Shown here piece after piece: positions 1-7,783 of a stretch of DNA of 21,043 nt (within the stretch, counting starts at the first letter, position 1; each line of letters opens with the position of its first letter). The stretch lies in the NCBI GenBank assembly GCA_964402115.1, contig CAYOBW010000117.1:1-21043 (forward strand). The letters are read 5' to 3'. Under the pieces are notes generated by a model, which was not told the origin of the DNA, did not search any database, and saw nothing but the letters and a program-made list of their open reading frames with translations. The translations under genes and the position numbers were made by a program. This DNA comes from CAYOBW01 sp964402115 (GTDB lineage Bacteria; Verrucomicrobiota; Kiritimatiellia; UBA8416; CAYOBW01).

Positions 1-175
1 CCGCAGGCCCATGCCGCGTAGGACCTGTCCGGCGGGAGCACGCAGGCACGTCCGCGACTTCCCAGCCAAACCCTTGCGAGATCCGCGGTAACGCCTTGCC
101 GGGCACAGACATCGGTGGGTCAACCCGTGAGTCACGTACGACTGGACGGCCGTGGTTGCCGGCTCCTCACCCCAA

Positions 176-198
176 CCCTCTCCCCGCCGGGGAGAGGG
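176..198. repeat. Perfect 10-bp hairpin of the CCCCAACCCTCTCCCC intergenic repeat type
   Basis: The arms CCCTCTCCCC (176-185) and GGGGAGAGGG (189-198) are exact reverse complements around the loop GCC. The preceding CCTCACCCCAA (165-175) makes this look like a widespread bacterial intergenic repeat that begins CTCACCCCAACCCTCTCCC. The stem is seen directly. Membership of the dispersed family is from memory of that motif. It could act as a transcript-end structure, but it lies 270 bases beyond the nearest stop codon and has no T-tract. Confidence 0.6.
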
Positions 199-318
199 CG
201 GCGCTCACGCCGGCTGCGCACCCTGCAAACTCCGCCGCGTTGGCAATGGCTGGCAGCCGGCGGGGGGGGCTTCCGCTCGGCGACTCAAGCCGTCACCACT
301 CGGTCGTCGGGCATCGCA

Positions 319-335
319 CCATAAGCATATTATGG
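319..335. promoter_or_regulatory. Inverted repeat CCATAA-GCATA-TTATGG
   Basis: This is a perfect 6-bp inverted repeat with a 5-base spacer, in a locally AT-richer patch of otherwise GC-rich DNA. Size and symmetry fit a dimeric repressor operator, but no gene starts close to it, so the role is unknown. A weak stem-loop is equally possible. Confidence 0.25.
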
Positions 336-467
336 CGAATGACATAGGAGAAATGGAGGCGGGCTACTTCCGTTTCTAGGTTCATCCTCCGCCCCCCTCC
401 TCCTCAGCCTCGGCGCCACGAGGGTGGCGGTGCAGGGCCTGCGGCTGGCGTGATCCGCGGTGTTCGT

Positions 468-3400
468 CTATTTGACCACAACCAGCGTCCCCTGGCAGCC
501 GACATAGTTGACGTAGCCGTCGGCATTCAGCCTCGCCGGTTCGCCGTTAAGCACGATCGACGCCACCTGGGCCGGCGTCAGGCCGTTGACGGACGTGCCG
601 AACCGCAGCTGCGACGGACCGCTCACACCGAAGCCCGCGCCGGTCACGTTCAGTGTCGCACTTCCCCAGTCCATGGTGCTGCTGTCCGCGAACGTCAGCC
701 ACGAACCGGGCCCGAACGCGAGGCTGGCGGCGCCGTTGAGGTCCAGCGTGCCCGCGGCATGGCCGAAGTTGCTGGCGTCGAGCGTGCCGCCGGCCAGAAT
801 GACGTTGCCCCCTGCCGGCAGCGCGCCGCTCCCCGCCAGCACGAGCAGGCCGGCATTGAGCGTCGTGGCGCCGGCGTAGGTGTTGTTGCCGACGAGCACC
901 TGCGTGGCGGCGCCGGATTTCACCAAGCTGATCGCGTTGGCGCTGCCGCCGTCGCTGATTGCGCCGCTGAACGTGGTGCTGCCGGCGGTCGCGTTGAGGG
1001 TCAGGACCACGGGCGTGGCGGCGGCGCTGTTGATGACGGACCCGCCGCCGGCCCCCGAGTCGGCCAGAGACGCGATGGCCTGGTTGTTGCCGTTCAGGTC
1101 GAGGGCGGCGCCGCCTGCAATCAGCACGGGCGTGGCGGCTGGCAGGCAGTAGATGCCGGGCAGCGGCCAGCCGGTCGCATAGGTGAAGGTTGACACGGGT
1201 ACGGAGCCCGAGCCCGCCCGGGTGGCAAGCGTTGTCCACGTGGAGTTGTTGGCGCTGCCCAGGATCGTCCAGTTCTTCGGGTTGCGGGCGGGTGTCTCAT
1301 CGTTCGCCGTTGCCCAGTCGTAGCCCGTGAGGACTTTGGGTGTCCCGAAATCGAACGTGAGGAACTGGGGCATGGCAGCGGCGGTGTCGCACCACTTGGT
1401 GCCCGTGTTGTTGTCGTAAGTCTTGGCCGGGTCTTCATTGGCGTTCCACGTGCCGCCGCCGGAGTAGCCGGTGGGGAGCACCCGGACGCCGGTCAGGTTG
1501 TTCGTGCCGCTCGCATAGAAGGCAAGCTCGGACAGCTGGACAATGCCGCCGCCCTGCGTGGCGTCCACCTGGAACTTGTAGTAGCGATACCCGGTGACGC
1601 CGAGCTTCAGCGTCCCGCCGTTGATGACCGTGGCCCCGCCGTAGGTGCTCACGCCGGAGAACTGCAGCGTGCCGGCGCCCAGCTTGACCAGGCCGTTGGT
1701 GTTGCTGCTGTCGAGGGCGGTGCTGAACGTCACGTCCTGCCCACCGGTGTCCAGCGCGACGGGGGCGGTGCCGTTCCTGAACCGGGCGGACCAGTCCTGG
1801 CCGGCGCTGTTGGCGGTCCACTGCAGTGTGCCGCCGCTGCCGAAGACGATGGCGCCGCTGTTGCCCAGGGCCGTCGCGTTGTCTGCCCGGAGGATGCCAC
1901 CGTTGATCGTGGTTGTGCCGGTGTAGGCGCTTGCGCCGCCCAGGATCCAGGTGCCGGCGCCGGACTTGACGACGGACAGCGTGCCGCCGCCAAAGCCCGA
2001 CTGGTCGAGGGCGAACGTGATGGTGTTGGCGGCGGTGCTGGTGCCCGTCAGCGTCAGCGTTCGGCTGCCGCTCTGCCCTGCTCCGCCGTTGCTGCCGGTC
2101 AGCAGCAAGGCTCCGGCGCCGGAGGCGTCGAGCGCGCCGTTGGCCGTGCCCAGTTCGATCCGCCGGTCGGTCGTGCCGCCGCTGCCGGTGTAGCGCAGCG
2201 TCCCGCCCAGCAGCGCGATCGAGCCGCTCCTGCCCAGGCCGCTGGCGGTCCCGCTGAGCTGGATGTTGTCGGTCGCCAGAACGCCCTGGTTGATGAAGAC
2301 GGATGCGCCGATGCTGGGCGTGCCGGAAAAGGTGTTCGCGCCGGTGAGCGTCTGCGTGCCCGTGCCGGTCTTGGTCAGGGCCAGGAAGCCGGCTTCCGCC
2401 GAGCCATCCGTCACGCCCGTGGTGTTATTGCCGTGAATGATGCCCGCAAACGCCCCCGACTTATCCCCCGCGCCGACGGTCAGGCCGTATGTGCCGTTGC
2501 CGGACTGCGCGGGCGTCACTTCACCCGCGCCATTCAAGCCGCCGATGGTGACGCTTGCGGACGAGTGGTTGACGAATACGCCGCCCGCGGCGACGTTCAC
2601 CGTGGCCGAGCCCGCGATCACGCCGGCCCCGCCCGCCCCGTCGGTCCCGAAGACGCCGGAATTGATGTTGAGCGTGCCGGTGAAATTCATGGCCTGGGCG
2701 GTGTTCGCGATCACCCAGCCCCCCGTCAGGCCGGAACCCGCGTTGTTCACATCGATGATGCCGGACCCGGTGATGGCGTTGCCGGCTATGGCGGAGCGAC
2801 TGGCGAAGCCGCTGACGGTACGGGTCAGGTTGAGCGTGCCGCTGGCGCCCACGCTCACGGCCGAGGCAAAGCCGGTCGTGTCCTGCAGGGTCAGGGTCCC
2901 GTTGTTGACGGCCGTTGCGCCGGTGTAGGTCACCTTGCCGGCCGCGGAGAGGGTCTGCGAACCGGGGCCCGTCTTGACGATGCCCAGGACATCGCCGGAG
3001 GTCCCGCCGTCCGTGTTGCGAATGGGGCCGGCATAGGAATAGCTGCTGCCGCTGGCCACATCGATCATGAGGGTGCGGTTGCCGTACACCGTGTTGTCCA
3101 GGTAGGGATTGATCTCGATGGCGCCGTTGCCCGCTGTCGCCGTGCTCGACAAGCCGGCCACGGTCTGGTCCGCCTCGATGTTGAAGTAGCAGCAGGGGGC
3201 GGCGTTGGCGGCTCTGAAATAGACGACCGTATTGGGCCCGAATTGATTCGGCTGCGCCGCCTCGACCCGCGTCGTGCCGGCCGCGGTGGTGGTGTCGCCG
3301 ATCACCAGGTTGCCCCGGATCGCCGCGCCGCCGGCGTTGGCCAGCACCAGCGAGCGGGTGCTGGCTGTGCCGGTGGAGATCATCGGCACTGTCGTGTCGC

Positions 3401-4616
3401 CGGTGTAGGTGTTGGCGCCGGCGAGCACCTGGATGCCGGCGCCGTACTTCGTCAGGCTGACCGCGTTGGCGCTGCCGCTGTCGCTGATGGTGCCGCTGAA
3501 CGTGGTGCTGCCGCTTGCGGAATTGATGAGCAGGCTGACCGGCGTGGCGCTGGCGCTGTTGATGATGGACCCGCCGCCGCCACCCGAGTCGGCCAGGGAA
3601 GCGACGATCTGGCAGCGGCCGTTCAGGTCGAGCGTCGCGCCGCCGGCAAGCTGCACGGCCGTCGTTGGCGGCAGGATGGAGAGCGGCCAGCCGGCGGCCC
3701 ACGTGAAGGTGGCGGTAGGCGTGGCGCCCGCCCCCGTCTTCGTGTCGAGCGTGACCCACGTGCTGTTGTCGACGCTGCCGAGGACCGTCCAGTTGCTCGG
3801 ATTGCGGGCGGGGGTGCTGTCGTTGGCCGTTGACCAGGCGTAACCCGTGAAGGCTTTGGGCGTGCCGAAGTCGAACGTCACGAACCGCGGCATAGGGGTG
3901 CCAGCGTACATTTTGGTGCTGGTGTTGTTGTCGTACAGCCCGGCGATGCCGGCGTCCAGGTAGGACCCTCCGTCGCCGAAGTTGCCGGTCGGGAACACGC
4001 GCGTGCCGTTGAGGTTGTTGAAGCCGCTCGCATAGAACGCAAGCTCGGACATCTGGAGGCCGTTGGCGCCGCCTCCATTCACCGTGCTTACCAGGAACCT
4101 GTAGTACCGATAGGCGGGGGATTCCAGCTTGAGCGTGCCGCCGCTGATGACCGTGGCGCCTGTGTAGGCGCCCGCGCCGGTGAGCGTCAGCGTGCCGGCG
4201 CCGGCCTTGGTCAGCGTTGTGCCGGAGATGACGGAGGCTATGGTGGAGCTGACGCCGTCAGCCACGGCGATGGTGGGCGTCGTGCCGCCCAACGTGATTG
4301 TGCCGCCCGCGAGCGTGTAGCTGCCGGAGCCGGGCGCGCTGAAAGTCAGGCCGTTGGCCGTGACCGTGCCGACGGTTACGCTGCCGGCCACGCCGCTGCC
4401 GGCCCCGAAGATGGCCACATCGGACGTGCTGTTGGGCCACAGGACATCGGTGGCGTCGTCCCAGAAGTTGGCGTTGGACGTGTTCCAGCCCGACCCGGCG
4501 CCGTCCTGCGCCCCCGCGGCGCCGGTGTCCGCATCGTAGGTCAGCGCCGCTGGCGCTGTGCCTGCCGCCAGGAGCAGCAGGCCGATCAGGGTGGAAGTGC
4601 AGGGATACCGTCTCAT
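468..4616 (-). CDS. Secreted PATR-repeat protein with two discoidin-like (F5/8 type C) modules
   Basis: A 1382-residue, Gly/Thr/Ser/Ala-rich predicted secreted protein. The ATG at 4616 is chosen because AAGGAG lies 6 bases upstream and a signal peptide follows directly (residues 1-24, hydrophobic core IGLLLLAAG, cleavage near APA-A). At least eight copies of the PATR (autotransporter-associated beta-strand) pattern are visible, of the form KxGaGTxxLtGxxxYtGaTxixxGtL; such repeats form beta-helices. Two F5/8C-like domains lie at about 169-310 and 1010-1148, each opening YRYY(R/K)F and containing MSELAFYASG or LSELAFYASG. The C-terminus ends VVVK after an LRFGTS...LTPAQVASIVLNG segment that I recall from secreted PATR proteins of PVC bacteria. 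No autotransporter barrel or PEP-CTERM anchor is seen. The likely role is cell-surface or extracellular adhesion or glycan binding; the ligand is unknown. Confidence 0.85.
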   Translation of the reverse strand: MRRYPCTSTLIGLLLLAAGTAPAALTYDADTGAAGAQDGAGSGWNTSNANFWDDATDVLWPNSTSDVAIFGAGSGVAGSVTVGTVTANGLTFSAPGSGSYTLAGGTITLGGTTPTIAVADGVSSTIASVISGTTLTKAGAGTLTLTGAGAYTGATVISGGTLKLESPAYRYYRFLVSTVNGGGANGLQMSELAFYASGFNNLNGTRVFPTGNFGDGGSYLDAGIAGLYDNNTSTKMYAGTPMPRFVTFDFGTPKAFTGYAWSTANDSTPARNPSNWTVLGSVDNSTWVTLDTKTGAGATPTATFTWAAGWPLSILPPTTAVQLAGGATLDLNGRCQIVASLADSGGGGGSIINSASATPVSLLINSASGSTTFSGTISDSGSANAVSLTKYGAGIQVLAGANTYTGDTTVPMISTGTASTRSLVLANAGGAAIRGNLVIGDTTTAAGTTRVEAAQPNQFGPNTVVYFRAANAAPCCYFNIEADQTVAGLSSTATAGNGAIEINPYLDNTVYGNRTLMIDVASGSSYSYAGPIRNTDGGTSGDVLGIVKTGPGSQTLSAAGKVTYTGATAVNNGTLTLQDTTGFASAVSVGASGTLNLTRTVSGFASRSAIAGNAITGSGIIDVNNAGSGLTGGWVIANTAQAMNFTGTLNINSGVFGTDGAGGAGVIAGSATVNVAAGGVFVNHSSASVTIGGLNGAGEVTPAQSGNGTYGLTVGAGDKSGAFAGIIHGNNTTGVTDGSAEAGFLALTKTGTGTQTLTGANTFSGTPSIGASVFINQGVLATDNIQLSGTASGLGRSGSIALLGGTLRYTGSGGTTDRRIELGTANGALDASGAGALLLTGSNGGAGQSGSRTLTLTGTSTAANTITFALDQSGFGGGTLSVVKSGAGTWILGGASAYTGTTTINGGILRADNATALGNSGAIVFGSGGTLQWTANSAGQDWSARFRNGTAPVALDTGGQDVTFSTALDSSNTNGLVKLGAGTLQFSGVSTYGGATVINGGTLKLGVTGYRYYKFQVDATQGGGIVQLSELAFYASGTNNLTGVRVLPTGYSGGGTWNANEDPAKTYDNNTGTKWCDTAAAMPQFLTFDFGTPKVLTGYDWATANDETPARNPKNWTILGSANNSTWTTLATRAGSGSVPVSTFTYATGWPLPGIYCLPAATPVLIAGGAALDLNGNNQAIASLADSGAGGGSVINSAAATPVVLTLNATAGSTTFSGAISDGGSANAISLVKSGAATQVLVGNNTYAGATTLNAGLLVLAGSGALPAGGNVILAGGTLDASNFGHAAGTLDLNGAASLAFGPGSWLTFADSSTMDWGSATLNVTGAGFGVSGPSQLRFGTSVNGLTPAQVASIVLNGEPARLNADGYVNYVGCQGTLVVVK
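876..1631 (-). repeat. Duplicated module, C-terminal copy
   Basis: This covers residues about 995-1247 of the PATR protein, with motifs INGGTLKL, YRYYKF, LSELAFYASG, RNPKNWTILGS, ALDLNGNNQAIASLADSG and LVGNNTYAGATT. It matches the N-terminal copy motif by motif. It is separated from that copy by roughly 590 residues of ordinary PATR repeats, so the duplication is dispersed and not tandem. Boundaries are approximate. Confidence 0.7.
3402..4153 (-). repeat. Duplicated module, N-terminal copy (PATR strand + discoidin + PATR strand)
   Basis: This covers residues about 155-405 of the PATR protein. It begins at ISGGTLKL, runs through YRYYRF, MSELAFYASG, RNPSNWTVLGS and ATLDLNGRCQIVASLADSG, and ends at LAGANTYTGDTT. 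The same order of motifs recurs at 876-1631. Stretches of bases are visibly shared (for example around 3618-3640 and 1088-1110), so this is duplication within the gene and not just two members of one domain family. Boundaries are approximate. Confidence 0.7.
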
Positions 4617-4697
4617 CGTCGTCTCCTTCGCGGCTGTCCGGGCCGACTCCGCGCGGCCGGCTGCATGCAGGCCATGACCCGTTTCTACCCGGCTGAA

Positions 4698-4735
4698 GCG
4701 AAAGGCCGCCATCCCGGGAGGATGACGGCCTTCGC
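4698..4735 (-). terminator. Stem-loop downstream of the oxidoreductase gene
   Basis: The arms 4698-4708 (GCGAAAGGCCG) and 4726-4735 (CGGCCTTCGC) pair over 10 bp with one bulged A. An inner CATCC/GGATG stem (4710-4714 with 4720-4724) extends the helix. It begins 25 bases after the oxidoreductase stop. No T-tract follows on the minus strand, so it may be a hairpin-only terminator or a transcript-end stabiliser that separates this gene from the PATR gene. Confidence 0.5.
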
Positions 4736-4760
4736 CTTGTCACAAACTATGCGGCAACCG

Positions 4761-5951
4761 TCAGATCGTCTTCGGCATCGCCGTCCACGCGCCCTGCTTG
4801 GCGCTGGACTTCAGGCAGGCCTGGATGAAGGCAATGCCCATCCAGCCGTCCATGATGTTGGCGTACTTCGAGCCGTCGCAGGCCACCGGCTTGCCCGCCT
4901 TCCAGGCCCGCACGTCGGCCTCGAAGCAGCGGTGCAATCGCGCAAAGGCGTCGTGAAACGCCTCGCCGTGCCCCGGCGGAATCGTCGGCTCGGCCATCAG
5001 GTCGGCCGGCATCTGCTTGGGCAGGAAGCCGTCGCCCGGCGTGACCGAACCGCGCCAGTAGGTCATGTCCGGCTTGCCCGGCAGGTTGATCGTGAGGCAC
5101 TCCGGGTCCTCCTGCCGCCACCGCAGCGTGCCCTTCGTGCCGACGACCTGGATGCCGAGGTCGTTCTTGTGGCCGTGGCAGATCTGCGAAGCGCGCACCA
5201 GCGCCTTGCCGCCGTTGGCGAGCTGGCAGTAGATCGTGAAGTGGTCGTCCAGGGGGCGCCCCTCGACGAACGTTTCCATGTGGGCGGAGACGCGGGTCAC
5301 GTCCAGGCCCGTCACGTAGCGGAGCTGCATGAGCGCGTGCGTGCCGATGTCGCCGCCGCAGCCCGAGCCGCCGGCGCGCTTGGGGTCCACGCGCCACGAC
5401 GCCTGCTGCTGTCCCGTGTCCTCCAGCTTCGTGGCGAGCCAGCCCTGGATGTAGTAGGAGTCCACCCAGCGCACGTCGCCCAGCAGGCCGCTGCGCACGA
5501 TGAAGCGCGACAGCCGGCTGGTCCAGTGGCCGACGTACGTGTGCGCGACACAGAACGGAATCCCCGTCTTGCGCACCAGCTTGACGAGGTCGTTGGCCTC
5601 CTGGAGGTTCACGGTCAGCGGTTTCTCGCAGAACACCGGGATGCCGGCCTTCAGCGCCTTCACGGCGGGGTCATAGTGCACGTGGTTGGGCGTGACGATC
5701 AGGATGTAGTCCAGCTTGTCGGCCGGGGGCAGGTTGACCTGGTCGGCGATCATCTCGTCGTACGACGCGTAGCCGCGGATGGGGTAGGGCCACTTGGCGG
5801 CTTCCTCGAGCGCGATCTTCGGGTCGGGGAACAGCGCGCCGGCGACGACACGGCGGGTGCCGTCGAAGTGAATGGCTTTCTGATGCGGATGCACGATGAA
5901 CGCGCCGCGCCCACCGCCTACGAGGCCGACATTGAGGGGTTGATTTGGCAT
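4761..5951 (-). CDS. Gfo/Idh/MocA-family NAD(P)-dependent oxidoreductase
   Basis: A 396-residue cytoplasmic sugar-type dehydrogenase of usual family length. The open frame continues upstream, but the ATG at 5951 begins the canonical N-terminus (PLNVGLVGGGRGAF). It is preceded by GGAAG six bases away, and the extension is low-complexity. The nucleotide-binding loop GGGRGAF is at residues 12-18, and the family signature FCEKPLT at 107-113 includes the conserved Lys110. The substrate-side motif GGDIGTHALMQLRYVTG at 199-215 carries the usual Asp201 and His205. The C-terminal half (about 125-396) is the alpha/beta dimerisation and substrate domain. The family oxidises or epimerises sugars, inositols or related polyols; the substrate cannot be read from sequence. 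It lies divergently from the sulfatase operon, which suggests glycan-derived sugars. There is no signal peptide. Confidence 0.9.
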   Translation of the reverse strand: MPNQPLNVGLVGGGRGAFIVHPHQKAIHFDGTRRVVAGALFPDPKIALEEAAKWPYPIRGYASYDEMIADQVNLPPADKLDYILIVTPNHVHYDPAVKALKAGIPVFCEKPLTVNLQEANDLVKLVRKTGIPFCVAHTYVGHWTSRLSRFIVRSGLLGDVRWVDSYYIQGWLATKLEDTGQQQASWRVDPKRAGGSGCGGDIGTHALMQLRYVTGLDVTRVSAHMETFVEGRPLDDHFTIYCQLANGGKALVRASQICHGHKNDLGIQVVGTKGTLRWRQEDPECLTINLPGKPDMTYWRGSVTPGDGFLPKQMPADLMAEPTIPPGHGEAFHDAFARLHRCFEADVRAWKAGKPVACDGSKYANIMDGWMGIAFIQACLKSSAKQGAWTAMPKTI

Positions 5952-6034
5952 AACCTGCTTCCCGTTGTTGCTGCTTTTGCGGGCGGCGCCGCGGCAGCAG
6001 GGCCGCCATCCGTCACGCCACCCTGACAGCCGGG

Positions 6035-6063
6035 AATAAACCAGAAGCAGCCGTGGGCGGCAA
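6035..6063 (-). promoter_or_regulatory. Candidate sigma70-type promoter for the oxidoreductase gene
   Basis: On the minus strand, TTGCCG (6063-6058) and TTTATT (6040-6035) are separated by exactly 17 bases, about 84 bases upstream of the ATG at 5951. This is one of few AT-rich hexamers in a very GC-rich intergenic region. It is a match to consensus only; no start site is known. Confidence 0.3.
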
Positions 6064-6110
6064 GTCCTTTTCGGTGGCCCCGATTCCCGCGCCACATAAT
6101 CGCGGTCGCG

Positions 6111-6119
6111 CCCCCCCCC
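6111..6119. repeat. Run of nine C in a divergent promoter region
   Basis: A homopolymer of nine C flanked by GCG and GCGCGGG lies between the divergent oxidoreductase and sulfatase genes, 110 bases before the sulfatase start. Such tracts can slip during replication and alter promoter spacing, but they are also a common place for assembly errors. An 8-bp palindrome, GTGTACAC, lies nearby at 6163-6170. Confidence 0.5.
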
Positions 6120-6228
6120 GCGCGGGCTGACCGGCTTTTCGCTTGCGCGCGTCTTTCGGCCGGTGTACACGATGCGCCGGACGTGGTGCGGCGACGGCGT
6201 ACGCGCGCGTTCGGCGGAGGTGCAACCG

Positions 6229-7764
6229 ATGCGGACACGGCGCGCGTTTCTCAAGCAGGCGGGAGTGGGCGGAGCGGCCTGGCTGGGCGCCCGTGCCCTG
6301 GCACGGGCCGCGGGTGCGGCCGCCGCGGTGCGCCCCAATATCCTGATTGTGCTCGCCGACGACTGGTCGTACCCGCACGCCGGGGCCTACGGCTGCCAGT
6401 GGGTCCGGACGCCCGCCTTCGACCGCATGGCGAACGAGGGGCTGCTGTTCACCAACGCCTACACGCCCGACGCCAAGTGCGCCCCGTCGCGCGCCTGCAT
6501 CCTCACCGGGCGCAACCCCTGGCAGCTCGGCGCGGCCGCCAACCACTGGTGCTACTTTCCCGCCAAGTTCCGGACGGTGATGGAGGCGCTGGCCGCGCAC
6601 GGCTATACCGTGGGGCACGCGGGCAAAGGCTGGGCTCCCGGCGTGTCCGGCGAGCTGAACGGTCAGCCGCGCCTGCTGACCGGGCCGCGCCTGCCTTTCC
6701 CCAAGTTCATGGAGCAGAGAGAGCCGGGCAAGCCGTTCTGCTTCTGGTACGGCAGCACGCGTCCGCACCGCCCCTACGTGGCGGGGAGCGGCGCGAAGGC
6801 GGGCAAGCGCACCGCCCAAATCGAGCGCGTGCCGGCGTGCTGGCCCGACAACCCCATCGTGCGCAACGACATGCTCGACTACGCCTTGGCCGCCGAGCAG
6901 TTCGATGCCGAGCTGGACGCCTTGCTCAAGACGCTGGACGCGTCGGGCGAGGCGGAGCGCACGCTGGTGATCGTCGCCTCCGACAACGGCATGCCCTTCC
7001 CCCGCGGCAAGGGCAACTGCTACGAGCTGTCCGTGCACATGCCCCTGGCCATCCGCTGGCCGGCCGGCATCCGCACCCCGGGGCGCCGGCCCCAGGTGTA
7101 CACGAGCTTCGTCGACCTCGTGCCCACGCTGCTCGACGTGGCGGACGTGTCGCCCGAGGCGAGCGGGATGTCCGCGCTCGCCGGCATCAGCCTCTGCGAT
7201 GTGTTCGACGATGTGCCGCCCATGCAGGCCCCCCGTCCGCGCGACCACGTGCTGATCGGCCGCGAGCGCAACGACGTGGGCCGGCCGCATGACGAGGGCT
7301 ACCCCATTCGCGGGATCGTCAAGGACCACTACCTCTACCTGCTGAATTTCGAGCCGGAGCGCTGGCCCGCGGTCAACCCGGAGAGCGGCTACCTCGACAC
7401 GGACGGCAGTCCCACGAAGACCTGGTGCGTGCAGGCGCGCCGGCTGCCGCCCTATCGCCGCTACTGGGAACTGTGCTTCGGCAAGCGCCCGCGCGAGGAG
7501 CTCTACCACCTCGCGGCGGATCCCGATTGCGTGCGCAACCTGGCGCAGGATCCCGCGCACGCGGCGGTTCGCGAGCGCCTGAAGACACAGCTGCTCGACG
7601 AGCTCAAGCAGCAGGGGGATCCCCGGCTGCACGGCCAGGGTCAGACCTTCGACGCCTTCCCGAATGCCAGCCCGCAGCGCGGCTTCTACGAGCGGGTGCA
7701 AAGCGGCGAGAAGGTGGAGGCCGGCTGGGTCCTGCCCACCGATTTCGACCGGGCCGGGGAGTGA
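6229..7764 (+). CDS. Tat-exported type I sulfatase (heparan N-sulfatase-like)
   Basis: A 511-residue sulfatase. The ATG at 6229 is chosen because GGAGG ends 8 bases before it and a twin-arginine signal (RTRRAFLKQAG, residues 2-12) followed by an Ala-rich stretch begins there. The formylglycine motif CAPSR is at residues 84-88, with Cys84 the residue to be converted. LTGR follows at 92-95, metal ligands Asp44-Asp45 lie in VLADDW, and SDNGMPFPRGKG supplies the second metal site. The sequence ILTGRNPWQLGAAANHW and the C-terminal GRPHDEGYPIRGIVKDHYLYL resemble bacterial N-sulfoglucosamine sulfohydrolase-like enzymes. Compared with my memory of that group it lacks a short segment after GPRLPFP (about residue 158). 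It likely removes sulfate from a glycan in the periplasm. A maturase for Cys84 is not in the window. It is the first gene of a four-gene operon. Confidence 0.9.
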   Translation: MRTRRAFLKQAGVGGAAWLGARALARAAGAAAAVRPNILIVLADDWSYPHAGAYGCQWVRTPAFDRMANEGLLFTNAYTPDAKCAPSRACILTGRNPWQLGAAANHWCYFPAKFRTVMEALAAHGYTVGHAGKGWAPGVSGELNGQPRLLTGPRLPFPKFMEQREPGKPFCFWYGSTRPHRPYVAGSGAKAGKRTAQIERVPACWPDNPIVRNDMLDYALAAEQFDAELDALLKTLDASGEAERTLVIVASDNGMPFPRGKGNCYELSVHMPLAIRWPAGIRTPGRRPQVYTSFVDLVPTLLDVADVSPEASGMSALAGISLCDVFDDVPPMQAPRPRDHVLIGRERNDVGRPHDEGYPIRGIVKDHYLYLLNFEPERWPAVNPESGYLDTDGSPTKTWCVQARRLPPYRRYWELCFGKRPREELYHLAADPDCVRNLAQDPAHAAVRERLKTQLLDELKQQGDPRLHGQGQTFDAFPNASPQRGFYERVQSGEKVEAGWVLPTDFDRAGE

Positions 7765-7783
7765 GGCGCGGAAAGGGGCCGTC

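Larger units (their letters stand above)
1..467. other. Non-coding stretch downstream of the PATR-repeat gene
   Basis: I see no convincing gene here. The short open frames across it have no plausible start signal and no recognisable protein. It holds a dispersed-type hairpin (176-198), a run of eight G (272-279) and an AT-richer inverted repeat (319-335). A possible nine-codon frame beginning ATG at 353 sits only two bases after AGGAG and is not credible. No T-tract terminator for the minus-strand gene ending at 468 is apparent. Confidence 0.6.

Noticed and set aside
346..379. Nine-codon leader-like frame ATG at 353
   Set aside because: The AGGAG-to-ATG spacing is two bases and no plus-strand gene follows, so a leader peptide makes no sense.
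468..700. Autotransporter beta-barrel or PEP-CTERM sorting signal at the PATR protein C-terminus
   Set aside because: The last residues (NYVGCQGTLVVVK) show neither a PEP motif with a membrane helix nor room for a barrel.
2433..3833. 466-codon open frame on the plus strand
   Set aside because: Antisense to the repetitive PATR gene; the apparent repeats are mirror images of PATR codons.
4617..4712. 32-codon N-terminal extension of the PATR gene
   Set aside because: The internal ATG at 4616 has a strong ribosome binding site and begins a proper signal peptide; the extension would bury it.
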